This document shows, piece by piece, positions 17,592 to 26,775 of a stretch of DNA of 64,000 nucleotides. Every line of letters starts with the position of its first letter. Positions within the stretch are counted from its first letter, which is position 1. Source of the DNA: Pseudorhodoferax sp. Leaf274 (GTDB lineage: Bacteria; Pseudomonadota; Gammaproteobacteria; Burkholderiales; Burkholderiaceae_C); the NCBI RefSeq assembly GCF_001422445.1, contig NZ_LMNA01000030.1, positions 600,946 through 664,945 on the forward strand, read 5' to 3'. The notes beneath the pieces were generated by a model that saw only the letters and a program-made list of their open reading frames with translations, ran no database searches and was not told where the DNA came from. The position numbers and the translations under genes are program-made.

Positions 17592-18095
17592 CTAAGGCCT
17601 GCGGAACGCCACCTGCTGGCGCGCCCAGTACAGCCCGTCGAGCCGGTCCAGCCGCACGGTGCCGCCCGTGGAAGGCGCGTGCACGAAGCGTCCCTCGCCC
17701 ACGTAGATGCCGGCGTGCGTGGCGCGTGCGCCGAACACCACGAGGTCGCCCGTGCGCAGCGCCTCGCGGTCCACCTCGGCGCCCCAACCGGCCAGCTGCG
17801 ACACGGTGCGCGGCGCCAGCACGGGCGTCATGCCGTGGCGGTAGACGTAGCCGATCAGGCCGCTGCAGTCGAAGCCGCCATCGGGCGTGTTGCCGCCGTA
17901 GCGGTAGGGAGTGCCGACCAGGCCCAGCGCGTGCACGGCCACGTCGCTCGCGGCATCGGGCGTGAGCCGGCTCTCGACGGGAAAGCGGCGCCCCGGCGGC
18001 GCCGTGCCGCACGCCGCCAGTACCGTGGCCAGCAACAGCGGCAGCGCAAGGCGCCGCTGCATCGGCAGGACCAGTCGCCGCGGCACTCGCTGCAT
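17592..18095 (-). CDS. NlpC/P60 family lipoprotein endopeptidase
   Basis: A 167-residue cell-wall hydrolase. A signal peptide ends in a lipobox (TVLAACGT). The NlpC/P60 domain shows the catalytic Cys in GGFDCSGLIGYVY, the His in THAGIYVGEG and a third polar residue in RFVHAPSTGG; the N-terminal motif GTPYRYGGNTPDGG is standard. It likely cleaves peptidoglycan stem peptides from an outer-membrane anchor. It begins 13 bp after lolA; an ATG at 18062 is an alternative start that still leaves a lipoprotein signal. Confidence 0.87.
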   Translation of the reverse strand: MQRVPRRLVLPMQRRLALPLLLATVLAACGTAPPGRRFPVESRLTPDAASDVAVHALGLVGTPYRYGGNTPDGGFDCSGLIGYVYRHGMTPVLAPRTVSQLAGWGAEVDREALRTGDLVVFGARATHAGIYVGEGRFVHAPSTGGTVRLDRLDGLYWARQQVAFRRP

Positions 18096-18108
18096 CCGCT
18101 GAACGGGC

Positions 18109-18765
18109 CTATTGGCGCAGCACGTCGGCACCGGCCGGCGGCTTGAACTGGAAGGTGCTGGCCGGCAAGGACGGGTTGACCTCGACCTGGCTGAAGCGCA
18201 GCACCGAGCGCTGGCCGAAGCTGTCGGCGATCTCGAGCGCCGCCAGTTCGGGGCCCTTGTCGCCCGGCTTGAGGCCCACGCGCACCGCAGACAGCTGGCC
18301 GTCCTTGGCCTTGGGCGTCGCGTCGACCCACTGCAGGCCGTCCTTGTCGGGCGCGGCCTTCAGGTCGAAGTCGGCACGCAACGCGGCCAGGTCGGGCGCG
18401 GCCGCCACCAGCGCGGCCGGCGTGGAGCCCAGGACATCGGCCTGCTTGCGCGCCGTGACCTGGTTCAGGTCGACGTCGTGCATCCACAGCGTCTGGCCGT
18501 CGGCCACGATGGCCTGCTCGAAGGGCTTGGTGTAGTCGAAGCGAAAACGGCTCGGGCGCTGGAACGCGAAGCTGCCGCTGGAGGTCTTGGTGCGCGCCGC
18601 CTGGCCGTCGCGCGGCGGCGAGGTCACGGTCTGCGTGAAGGCCGCGCGGCCGGTCTTGACGGTCTTGACGAAGGCTTCGAGGCTGTCGAGCGCGTCGGCG
18701 TGGGCCAGCAGGCTGGTCCCGAGCAACGCACCGACCACCAAGGCCTTCAAGGATGGAAACTTCAT
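18109..18765 (-). CDS. lolA: Outer-membrane lipoprotein carrier protein LolA
   Basis: A 218-residue periplasmic chaperone that moves lipoproteins from the LolCDE complex to LolB. It has a signal peptide (MKFPSLKALVVGALLGTSLLAHA). The mature part contains GRAAFTQTV, SGSFAFQRPSRFRFDY and QTLWMHDVDLNQVTAR, typical of LolA. The chosen start at 18765 gives a normal signal peptide. An upstream ATG at 18801 overlaps the ftsK stop (ATGA) and would add 12 residues. The ftsK-lolA order is conserved in proteobacteria. Confidence 0.93.
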   Translation of the reverse strand: MKFPSLKALVVGALLGTSLLAHADALDSLEAFVKTVKTGRAAFTQTVTSPPRDGQAARTKTSSGSFAFQRPSRFRFDYTKPFEQAIVADGQTLWMHDVDLNQVTARKQADVLGSTPAALVAAAPDLAALRADFDLKAAPDKDGLQWVDATPKAKDGQLSAVRVGLKPGDKGPELAALEIADSFGQRSVLRFSQVEVNPSLPASTFQFKPPAGADVLRQ

Positions 18766-18797
18766 GGACGCTGGGAGTCTGCCCGCAGGCACTTGGT

Positions 18798-21167
18798 TCA
18801 TTCGGCCCGCTCGGGCACCAGGATCTCGCGCTGCCCGCTGCCGCTCATGGAGCTGACCAGGCCGGCCTTCTCCATGTCCTCGACCAGGCGCGCGGCGCGG
18901 TTGTAGCCGATCTTCAGATGACGCTGCACCAGCGAGATGCTGGGCTTGCGGTGCTTGAGCACGACCTCGACGGCCTGGTCGTACATCGGATCCTTCTCGC
19001 CGCCGCCGTCACCGCCCTCGCCCGGGTAGTCGGTGCTCTCGCCGTCGATGGTGCCGCCTTCCAGCACGCCCTCGATGTAGTCGGGCTCGCCCTGGCTCTT
19101 GAGGTAGGCCACCACGCGGTGCACCTCTTCGTCGCTGACGAAGGCGCCGTGCACGCGGATCGGCAACCCGGAGCCGCTGGCCATGTAGAGCATGTCGCCC
19201 ATGCCCAGCAGCGCCTCGGCGCCCATCTGGTCGAGGATGGTGCGGCTGTCGATCTTCGAGCCGACCGAGAACGCGATCCGCGTGGGAATGTTGGCCTTGA
19301 TCAGGCCGGTGATCACGTCCACGCTGGGCCGCTGCGTGGCCAGGATCAGGTGGATGCCGGCGGCGCGCGCCTTCTGCGCCAGCCGCGCGATGAGCTCCTC
19401 GATCTTCTTGCCGACCACCATCATCAGGTCGGCCAGCTCGTCGATGATGACCACGATGTGCGGCTCGCGCTTGAGCGGCTCGGGGTCGTCCGGCGTCAGG
19501 CTGAAGGGGTTGTAGATGAACTCCTCGCGCGCCTTGGCCTCGTCGATCTTGGTGTTGTAGCCGGCCAGGTTGCGCACGCCCAGCTTGCTCATGAGCTTGT
19601 AGCGGCGCTCCATCTCGGCCACGCACCAGTTCAGGCCGTGGGCGGCCTGCTTCATGTCGGTGACCACCGGTGCCAGCAGGTGCGGAATGCCTTCGTAGAC
19701 CGACATTTCCAGCATCTTGGGGTCGATCATCAGGAGGCGCACGTCGCGCGCCTCGGCCTTGTACAGCAGGCTCAGGATCATCGCGTTGATGCCGACCGAC
19801 TTGCCCGAGCCGGTGGTACCGGCCACCAGCACGTGCGGCATCTTGGCCAGGTCGGCCACGATGGGGTTGCCGACGATGTCCTTGCCCAGGCCCATGGTCA
19901 GCATGGACTTGGCCTCGTGGTAGACCTGCGAGCCCAGGATCTCCGACAGCTTGATCGACTGGCGCTTGGCGTTGGGCAGTTCCAGCGCCATGTAGTTCTT
20001 GCCGGGGATGGTCTCGATCACGCGGATCGAGACCAGCGACAGCGACCGCGCCAGGTCCTTGGCCAGGCCCACGATCTGCGAGCCCTTGACGCCGGTGGCC
20101 GGCTCGATCTCGTAGCGCGTGATGACCGGGCCCGGCGAGGCCAGCACCACGCGCACCTCCACGCCGAAGTCCTTGAGCTTCTTCTCGATCATGCGGCTGG
20201 TCATCTCCAGCGTGTCGTTCGAGACGGTTTCCTGGCGCACCTGCGCGGCGTCCAGCAGGTCGACCTGGGGCAGGCGCGAATCGGGCAGTTCGGTGAACAA
20301 GGGCTTCTGGCGCTCCTTGACCACGCGCGCGCTGGGCTGCGGCTCGGCCAGCGGCTGCGGCTCGATGACCACCGCCGGCTTGGGCGGCTTGGGCGCGCGG
20401 AACAGGCGGGGCACATCCTCGCCCGGTTCGATGCGCTCCTGCAGCGCCTCGACAGGGTCGAGCGTGCCCTCGGCGCGCTCGCGCACGGCCTGCTTGCCCA
20501 GGGCCCGGTCCTCGGCGGCCTCGCGCTTCTCGCGGCGCAGCTCGACCAGGGCGTGCACGCGCGCACCCACGCGCTCGGCCACCTGGGCCCAGGAGAAGCG
20601 GAACACCGCCGCCACGCCGATGATGCCGGCCACGATGGCCACCAGGCCGGAACCGGCAAAGCCCAGCCACTTGGTCGCCAGCGGGCCGACCAGGTAGCCC
20701 AGCACGCCGCCGGCATCGCCGGGCAGGCCCGGCTCCAGCCGGTACAGGCGCGTCCACTCCAGCACGCAGCTGGCCAGCAGCAGCACCGCCAGGCCGATGC
20801 CGAAGCCCAGCAGCCCCCCGCCCACGGTGCGGCGCGGCGGCGGCGCGCCGCGCATCCAGCGCGCCAGATGGGTCAGCCAGGCGCGCACGCCGGCGGCCAC
20901 GCACCACCAGACCGAATAGCCCAGGGCGAAGTAGCTGAGATCGGCCACCAGGGCACCGAGCCGGCCGCCCCAGTTGCGCGTGGCGCCCGGGCCGCCCGAG
21001 GTGGACCAGGCCGCGTCCTGCAGCGAATAGCTGATCAGGGCGATGAACCAGAAGGACAGGGCCAGCAGGCCCAGCAGCAGGCTGAACTCACGCGCGAAAC
21101 GGACGATGCCCGAGCGCGGCGGCTCTGCGCCCTGCGATGAATTGAGGGTATTGAGCGAGTAGGTCAT
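18798..21167 (-). CDS. ftsK: DNA translocase FtsK
   Basis: A 789-residue divisome protein. Four N-terminal hydrophobic segments (about 25-180) are followed by a short proline-containing linker (about 180-300) and the RecA-like motor. Motor motifs are Walker [20 protein letters not shown] and Walker [13 protein letters not shown]. The C-terminal winged-helix gamma domain ([22 protein letters not shown]) reads KOPS sites. It pumps chromosome dimers apart at division and activates XerCD. It is the first gene of the ftsK-lolA-nlpC unit. Confidence 0.96.
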   Translation of the reverse strand: MTYSLNTLNSSQGAEPPRSGIVRFAREFSLLLGLLALSFWFIALISYSLQDAAWSTSGGPGATRNWGGRLGALVADLSYFALGYSVWWCVAAGVRAWLTHLARWMRGAPPPRRTVGGGLLGFGIGLAVLLLASCVLEWTRLYRLEPGLPGDAGGVLGYLVGPLATKWLGFAGSGLVAIVAGIIGVAAVFRFSWAQVAERVGARVHALVELRREKREAAEDRALGKQAVRERAEGTLDPVEALQERIEPGEDVPRLFRAPKPPKPAVVIEPQPLAEPQPSARVVKERQKPLFTELPDSRLPQVDLLDAAQVRQETVSNDTLEMTSRMIEKKLKDFGVEVRVVLASPGPVITRYEIEPATGVKGSQIVGLAKDLARSLSLVSIRVIETIPGKNYMALELPNAKRQSIKLSEILGSQVYHEAKSMLTMGLGKDIVGNPIVADLAKMPHVLVAGTTGSGKSVGINAMILSLLYKAEARDVRLLMIDPKMLEMSVYEGIPHLLAPVVTDMKQAAHGLNWCVAEMERRYKLMSKLGVRNLAGYNTKIDEAKAREEFIYNPFSLTPDDPEPLKREPHIVVIIDELADLMMVVGKKIEELIARLAQKARAAGIHLILATQRPSVDVITGLIKANIPTRIAFSVGSKIDSRTILDQMGAEALLGMGDMLYMASGSGLPIRVHGAFVSDEEVHRVVAYLKSQGEPDYIEGVLEGGTIDGESTDYPGEGGDGGGEKDPMYDQAVEVVLKHRKPSISLVQRHLKIGYNRAARLVEDMEKAGLVSSMSGSGQREILVPERAE

Positions 21168-21204
21168 GGGGGCAGCGGCCGAGCTTACCCCATGCCTCCC
21201 GGGC

Positions 21205-21879
21205 TCAGGCCAGGCTGATCAGCCGGTCCTTGATGTGGATGGCGCCGCTGTCCTGCGTCTCGATATAACCGCGTTCCTCAAGGTCCTTCATCACGCGGCT
21301 GACCATCTCGCGCGAGGCGCCGACCATCTTGGCGATGTCCTGGCGCGAGATCTTGTCGCGGATCTGGAGCACGCCGGCAGCGTCGGTGCTGGCCTGCTCC
21401 AGCAAGGCGTGCGCCACGCGGCCGTACACGTCCATCAGCGCCAGCGATTCGATCTTCTGGTCGGCGCGGCGCAGGCGCTTGACCAGGCCGGTCATCACGG
21501 CGCGCGCCATCTGCGGGTTGTCGGCCACGCAGCGGTCGAACTCGGCACGGCCCAGCACCAGCACATCGGTCTGCACCTCGGCCAGCACGGTGGCCGAATG
21601 CGGCTCGCTGTCGATCAGGCTCATCTCGCCGATGCAATCGGCCGGGCGCAGCGTGGCGATGATGACCTCGCGGCCGCGCGTGTCGGTCGTCACCACACGG
21701 CAGCGGCCGCTCAGCAGGATGAACAGCGCGTTGGTCTTGCGGCCCTGCTCGACGATGACTTCGCCGCGCTTGACGCGGCGCTTGCTCACCGCCTGCGCCA
21801 CGAGGTTGGCCTGCTCCCCGCTCAGCATGGAGAACAGGGGCACGCGCAGCAGCAATTCCAGATTCGACAGCATCGACAT
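21205..21879 (-). CDS. Crp/Fnr family transcriptional regulator
   Basis: A 224-residue regulator with an N-terminal cyclic-nucleotide-binding-like jelly roll (about 10-125) and C-terminal helix-turn-helix ([31 protein letters not shown]). The recognition helix keeps the SRExVxR pattern of E. coli CRP. The effector loop reads [15 protein letters not shown], where CRP has an Arg (ERSAWV) that contacts the cAMP phosphate. There is no FNR-type cysteine set. The ATG at 21879 is chosen because AAGGAG lies about 9 bases upstream. It is divergent from trxB and 37 bp from ftsK. Confidence 0.9.
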   Translation of the reverse strand: MSMLSNLELLLRVPLFSMLSGEQANLVAQAVSKRRVKRGEVIVEQGRKTNALFILLSGRCRVVTTDTRGREVIIATLRPADCIGEMSLIDSEPHSATVLAEVQTDVLVLGRAEFDRCVADNPQMARAVMTGLVKRLRRADQKIESLALMDVYGRVAHALLEQASTDAAGVLQIRDKISRQDIAKMVGASREMVSRVMKDLEERGYIETQDSGAIHIKDRLISLA

Positions 21880-21902
21880 CGACCATGACTCCTTGTTGTT
21901 AG

Positions 21903-22997
<1,095 letters not shown>

Positions 22998-23004
22998 ACG
23001 CGGC

Positions 23005-23010
23005 TATAAT
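23005..23010 (+). promoter_or_regulatory. rpmB: -10 element TATAAT of the rpmB-rpmG promoter
   Basis: A perfect TATAAT preceded by GGC, 8 bases after the trxB stop. No clear -35 is seen at the normal distance. The downstream sequence CGCGGGCTTTG gives a G+C-rich discriminator. Nearly the same core (GCTATAATCGCGGGCTT) recurs before tRNA-Ser and rpsF in this window. Confidence 0.7.
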
Positions 23011-23015
23011 CGCGG

Positions 23016-23041
23016 GCTTTGCCGGATTTGCCCGGCAAAGC
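23016..23041 (+). promoter_or_regulatory. Perfect hairpin at the 5' end of the rpmB leader
   Basis: GCTTTGCCGG (23016-23025) and CCGGCAAAGC (23032-23041) form a perfect 10-bp stem with a 6-base loop. Given the -10 at 23005-23010, transcription would start at about 23016-23018, so the mRNA would begin with this hairpin about 100 bases before rpmB. Confidence 0.6.
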
Positions 23042-23142
23042 AAACAGGAAACCGCCACCTGCTTCATGGCGAGGTCAAGCTGTAAAACCCCGAGCCGCCT
23101 GCGTTGCAGCAAAGGGCCAGCTGTTATCACGAGGAAGTGACC

Positions 23143-23379
23143 ATGTCACGCGTATGTGAAGTCACGGGCAAAGGCCCGATGGTCGGGAACAACGTTTCCC
23201 ACGCCAACAACAAAACCAAGCGCCGGTTCCTGCCGAACCTGCAATACCGCCGCTTCTGGGTCGAGACCGAGAACCGCTGGGTGCGCCTGCGCATTTCCAA
23301 CGCCGGCCTGCGCCTGATCGACAAGAACGGCATCGACGCCGTGCTCGCAGACCTGCGCGCACGCGGCCAGGCCGCTTAA
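23143..23379 (+). CDS. rpmB: Large ribosomal subunit protein bL28
   Basis: A 78-residue bL28 beginning [29 protein letters not shown], the standard family sequence, with [22 protein letters not shown]. The start at 23143 follows GAGGAAGTGACC. It forms the usual rpmB-rpmG pair, with rpmG 28 bp downstream and one terminator after both. Confidence 0.98.
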   Translation: MSRVCEVTGKGPMVGNNVSHANNKTKRRFLPNLQYRRFWVETENRWVRLRISNAGLRLIDKNGIDAVLADLRARGQAA

Positions 23380-23407
23380 GCACAAACGTCGTACACAAGG
23401 AATCACC

Positions 23408-23578
23408 ATGGCTACCAAAGGCGGACGCGAGAAGATCAAGCTGGAATCCACTGCCGGCACCGGTCACTTCTACACCACGACCAAGAACAAGAAGCTCATG
23501 CCCGAGAAGATGCTGATCACGAAGTTCGATCCCAAGGCTCGCAAGCATGTCGAGTACAAGGAAATCAAGCTGAAGTGA
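23408..23578 (+). CDS. rpmG: Large ribosomal subunit protein bL33
   Basis: A 56-residue protein, [19 protein letters not shown] at its start and [14 protein letters not shown] at its end, matching bL33 over its full length. The family's zinc-binding cysteines are absent (C-minus form), so this copy does not need zinc. It follows rpmB by 28 bp and precedes an intrinsic terminator. Confidence 0.97.
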   Translation: MATKGGREKIKLESTAGTGHFYTTTKNKKLMPEKMLITKFDPKARKHVEYKEIKLK

Positions 23579-23611
23579 TGCCGGGGCTCCGGCCCACAGC
23601 ACTCCTCCACG

Positions 23612-23643
23612 AACCCGCTCACCCGAGCGGGTTTTGTTTTTTT
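23612..23643 (+). terminator. Intrinsic terminator of rpmB-rpmG
   Basis: AACCCGCTC (23612-23620) pairs with GAGCGGGTT (23625-23633) around an ACCC loop and is followed by TTGTTTTTTT. It lies 34 bases after the rpmG stop. Confidence 0.9.
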
Positions 23644-23698
23644 CGGGCGCATGGACTTGCCTCGCACGCGACCGCAGGAAACCAGCCCCCGGCCTAGA

Positions 23699-24562
23699 AT
23701 GCCCGCCGTGCCTTCCATCCTCAACGCCGACCTGCACTGCCACTCCATCGTCTCCGATGGCACGCTGACCCCGGAGGAGCTCGCGCAACGCGCACGCGCC
23801 AACGGCGTCGAGCTGTGGGCGCTGACGGACCACGACGAGATCGGCGGCCAGCAGCGTGCCGCCGCAGCCGCCAAGGCCAATGGCCTGCGCTACCTGACCG
23901 GCGCCGAGATCTCCGTCACCTTCGCAGGCGAAACCGTGCACATCGTGGGCCTGGGCTTCGACGCCGAAGACCCGCGCATGCAGCAGGGCCTGGCCGACAC
24001 GCGCGACGGCCGTGGTCCCCGCGCGCGCGAGATGGCCGAGGGCCTGGCCAAGGTCGGCATCCAGGGAGCCTACGAAGGCGCGCTCAAGTTCGTCGGCAAC
24101 CCGGCGCTGATCTCGCGCACCCACTTCGCGCGCTTCCTGGTCGAGGCCGGCCACTGCAAGGACACGCCCGAGGTCTTCCGCAAGTATCTGACCGAAGGCA
24201 AGCCCGGCTATGTGCCGCACCGCTGGGCCAACCTCAAGGATGCGGTGACCTGGATCACCCAGGGCGGCGGCATCGCCGTGATCGCCCACCCGGGCCGCTA
24301 CAAGTTCAACGCCACCGAAGAGTACGCGCTGTTCAGCGAGTTCAAGGCCCATGGCGGCCGCGGGGTCGAGGTCGTGACCGGCAGCCACACGCCTGCCGAA
24401 TACGTCGAATACGCCGGCATGGCGCGCGAGTTCGGCCTCGCCGCGTCGCGCGGCAGCGACTTCCACAGCCCCGACGAGAGCCACACCGACCTGGGCGCCC
24501 TGCCCTACCTGCCGGGCGACCTGACCCCGGTCTGGGAGCTGCTGGCGGACCGCATCCAGTGA
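23699..24562 (+). CDS. PHP-domain phosphoesterase (RNase AM / 3',5'-nucleoside bisphosphate phosphatase type)
   Basis: A 287-residue PHP protein. The metal-binding motifs are NADLHCHSIVSDGTLTPEE, ALTDHDEIGG, GAEISVT, AHPGRY and SRGSDFHSPDE. Members of the YciV/TrpH family hydrolyse nucleoside 3',5'-bisphosphates and have 5'-3' exoribonuclease activity used in 5S/23S rRNA maturation. The ATG at 23699 gives the normal N-terminus but lacks a Shine-Dalgarno sequence; a GTG at 23708 is an alternative. The upstream ATG at 23651 is close to the terminator and less likely. Confidence 0.88.
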   Translation: MPAVPSILNADLHCHSIVSDGTLTPEELAQRARANGVELWALTDHDEIGGQQRAAAAAKANGLRYLTGAEISVTFAGETVHIVGLGFDAEDPRMQQGLADTRDGRGPRAREMAEGLAKVGIQGAYEGALKFVGNPALISRTHFARFLVEAGHCKDTPEVFRKYLTEGKPGYVPHRWANLKDAVTWITQGGGIAVIAHPGRYKFNATEEYALFSEFKAHGGRGVEVVTGSHTPAEYVEYAGMAREFGLAASRGSDFHSPDESHTDLGALPYLPGDLTPVWELLADRIQ

Positions 24563-25446
24563 GTTCGCCTGCCGCGCCCGCCTCGCCGTTGGGCGGCATC
24601 GCGCTGGTGTTGACCGCCACCGCCTGTTTCGCCGCGCTGGACACCACCACCAAGGCCGTCACCGTCACCGTGCCCCTGCTGATGGGCCTGTGGTTCCGCT
24701 ACGCCTTCCAGGCCGTGGCCACCACGGCGCTGGTGCTGCCGCGCCAGGGCCTGAAGATGCTGCGCACGGCCCATCCACGCTTCCAGCTGCTGCGCGGGCT
24801 GCTGCTGGTGGTCAGCAGCCTGCTGGCCTTCCTGAGCCTGCGCACCATGCCGGTGGGCGAGTTCACCGCCATCGTCATGATCACACCGCTGGTCATCACG
24901 CTGCTGGCGGCCCGCACGCTGGGCGAGCGCGTCTCGCCGCAGCGCTGGGCGCTGGTGGTCGGCGGCTTCGTCGGCACCATGGTCATCATCCGGCCCGGCG
25001 ACGAGGCCTTCGACTGGCGGCTGCTGCTGCCGCTGGCCCTGGTGGCCACCAACGCCTGGTTCCAGGTGCTGACCAGCAAGCTCGCGCGCACCGACGCGCC
25101 GCTGACCACGCACCTGTACACCGGCTGGATCGGCACGCTCGCCGCGTCGATCCCGCTGCCCTTCGTCTGGGTGCAACTGCCCGACTGGCGACTGTGGGCC
25201 GGCCTGGTGCTCATGGGCTTGCTGGCCACGGTGGGCCACTTCCTGCTGATCCTGGGCTATTCGCGCGCGCCGGCCGCCACGCTCACGCCCTACCTCTACG
25301 GCCAGATCGGCTTCGCCATGCTCGGCGGCTGGCTGGCGTTCGCGCACGTGCCGGACGGCTGGTCCATGCTGGGCATGGCCCTGGTGGCGGCCTGCGGCGC
25401 GATCGGCGCCTGGATGACGCTGCGCGAATCCCGCATTTCCGGTTGA
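24559..25446 (+). CDS. EamA/DMT-family transporter
   Basis: A 295-residue membrane protein with about ten hydrophobic helices in two EamA repeats (about 10-140 and 150-290). Typical patterns are FRYAFQAV, GEFTAIVMITPL and a late ILGYSRAPAATLTPYLY segment. The GTG start overlaps the PHP stop (GTGA), which supports coupling and this start. DMT proteins export amino acids or metabolites; the substrate is unknown. Confidence 0.88.
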   Translation: MSSPAAPASPLGGIALVLTATACFAALDTTTKAVTVTVPLLMGLWFRYAFQAVATTALVLPRQGLKMLRTAHPRFQLLRGLLLVVSSLLAFLSLRTMPVGEFTAIVMITPLVITLLAARTLGERVSPQRWALVVGGFVGTMVIIRPGDEAFDWRLLLPLALVATNAWFQVLTSKLARTDAPLTTHLYTGWIGTLAASIPLPFVWVQLPDWRLWAGLVLMGLLATVGHFLLILGYSRAPAATLTPYLYGQIGFAMLGGWLAFAHVPDGWSMLGMALVAACGAIGAWMTLRESRISG

Positions 25447-25453
25447 AGAACCC

Positions 25454-26089
25454 ATGGCCCAGTACTTCGAACTCCATCCCGAGAACCCGCAGCCGCGCCT
25501 GCTCAAGCAGACCGTGGCGCTGCTGGCCAAGGGCGACATCGTCGCCGTGCCGACCGACTCCAGCTACGCCCTGGTCTGCCACCTGGACGACAAGGCCGCC
25601 GTCGACCGCATGCGCCGGCTGCGCGGCGTGGACGACCGGCACCATCTCACGCTGCTGTGCCGCGACCTGTCCGAGCTGGCCAACTATGCGCGCGTGGACA
25701 ACAAGCAGTACCGCCTGCTCAAGTCGGCCACGCCCGGTGCCTACACCTTCATCCTGGAGGCCAGCAAGGAGGTGCCGCGCCGTGTGAGCCACCCCTCGCG
25801 CAAGACCATCGGCCTGCGCGTGCCCGAGCACAAGACCCTGCAGGAACTGCTGGCCCTGCACGGCGCGCCGCTGCTGGCCACCACGTTGATCCCGCCCGGC
25901 GAGACCGAGCCGCTGCACGACGGCGCCGAGATCCGCGAGCGCTTCGAGCACCAGCTGGCCGCCGTGCTCGACGCCGGCGCCTGCCCGTCCGAGCCCACCA
26001 CGGTCATCGACCTCACGCCCATGGGCACGGGCGGCGACCCCGAGATCGTGCGCGAAGGCCGCGGTTCGCTGGCCGCGCTGGGCCTGTGA
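25454..26089 (+). CDS. Sua5/YciO/YrdC family protein (YciO type)
   Basis: A 211-residue protein with the YrdC-like fold: GDIVAVPTDSSYALVCHLDD, a Lys/Arg-rich nucleotide loop (RMRRLRGVDDRHHLTLLC) and SATPGAYTFILEASKEVPRR. TsaC/Sua5 enzymes make threonylcarbamoyl-AMP for t6A tRNA modification. The sequence order and the HHLTLLCRDLSE loop instead resemble YciO paralogues, whose role is less certain. It follows the EamA gene by 7 bp, and PHP plus YciO adjacency is common in proteobacteria. Confidence 0.85.
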   Translation: MAQYFELHPENPQPRLLKQTVALLAKGDIVAVPTDSSYALVCHLDDKAAVDRMRRLRGVDDRHHLTLLCRDLSELANYARVDNKQYRLLKSATPGAYTFILEASKEVPRRVSHPSRKTIGLRVPEHKTLQELLALHGAPLLATTLIPPGETEPLHDGAEIRERFEHQLAAVLDAGACPSEPTTVIDLTPMGTGGDPEIVREGRGSLAALGL

Positions 26090-26099
26090 GGATCCGCCG

Positions 26100-26768
26100 G
26101 TGAACTTCGACGCCATCTTTCAGAACCTGCTGATCTACGCGCTGCCCGTGGTCTTCGCGATCACCGTGCACGAGGCGGCGCACGGCTATGTGGCCCGGCA
26201 CTATGGCGACAACACCGCCTGGCTGCTCGGCCGCGTGACGCTGAACCCGGTCAAGCACATCGATCCGCTGGGCACCATCGTGATGCCCATCATGCTGTAC
26301 CTGGCCACCTCGGGCGCCTTCGTGTTCGGCTACGCAAAGCCCGTGCCGGTGCAGTTCGGCCGGCTGCGCAACCCCAAGCGCGACATGGTCTGGGTGGCGC
26401 TGGCCGGGCCGCTGGCCAACCTGGCGCAGGCGCTGCTGTGGGGCATCGCGTTCTACCTCATGGTCGCCGTGGGCGTCACCGAGCCCTTCTTCGTCAAGAT
26501 GTGCCAGGCCGGCATGCTGGTCAACGTGGTGATGTTCGCCTTCAACCTCTTCCCGCTGCCGCCGCTCGATGGCGGGCGCGTGCTGGTGGGCCTGTTGCCC
26601 TACAAGCAGGCCGTGCTGGTCTCGCGCGTGGAGCCCTGGGGCTTCTTCATCGTGATGGGCCTGGTGCTGGCCGGCGTGGTCGGCACGTTGTGGCTGCGGC
26701 CCATCATGGGCCTGACGTTCGACGTCCTCGACCTGCTGCTGACCCCTTTTTCCCTCCTGATCCGCTGA
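26100..26768 (+). CDS. Site-2 protease family (M50) membrane metalloprotease
   Basis: A 222-residue integral-membrane protein with the zinc motif HEAAHGY (HExxH) in the first helix and the second metal-site motif NLFPLPPLDGGRVL. LAGPLANLAQALLWG is the conserved intramembrane segment. This minimal SpoIVFB/rhomboid-like layout without a PDZ domain is common next to trpS. It starts with GTG after GAGGATCCGCCG. The substrate is unknown. Confidence 0.9.
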   Translation: MNFDAIFQNLLIYALPVVFAITVHEAAHGYVARHYGDNTAWLLGRVTLNPVKHIDPLGTIVMPIMLYLATSGAFVFGYAKPVPVQFGRLRNPKRDMVWVALAGPLANLAQALLWGIAFYLMVAVGVTEPFFVKMCQAGMLVNVVMFAFNLFPLPPLDGGRVLVGLLPYKQAVLVSRVEPWGFFIVMGLVLAGVVGTLWLRPIMGLTFDVLDLLLTPFSLLIR

Positions 26769-26775
26769 GACCTCC

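Noticed and set aside
18753-21140. A 795-codon plus-strand open frame opposite ftsK
   Set aside because: Composition is that of an antisense shadow; FtsK on the minus strand has all its motifs and a conserved neighbour order.
26100-26768. Treating the M50 protein as RseP, the sigma-E pathway protease
   Set aside because: It is only 222 residues and has no PDZ domain, so the short generic site-2 protease family fits better.
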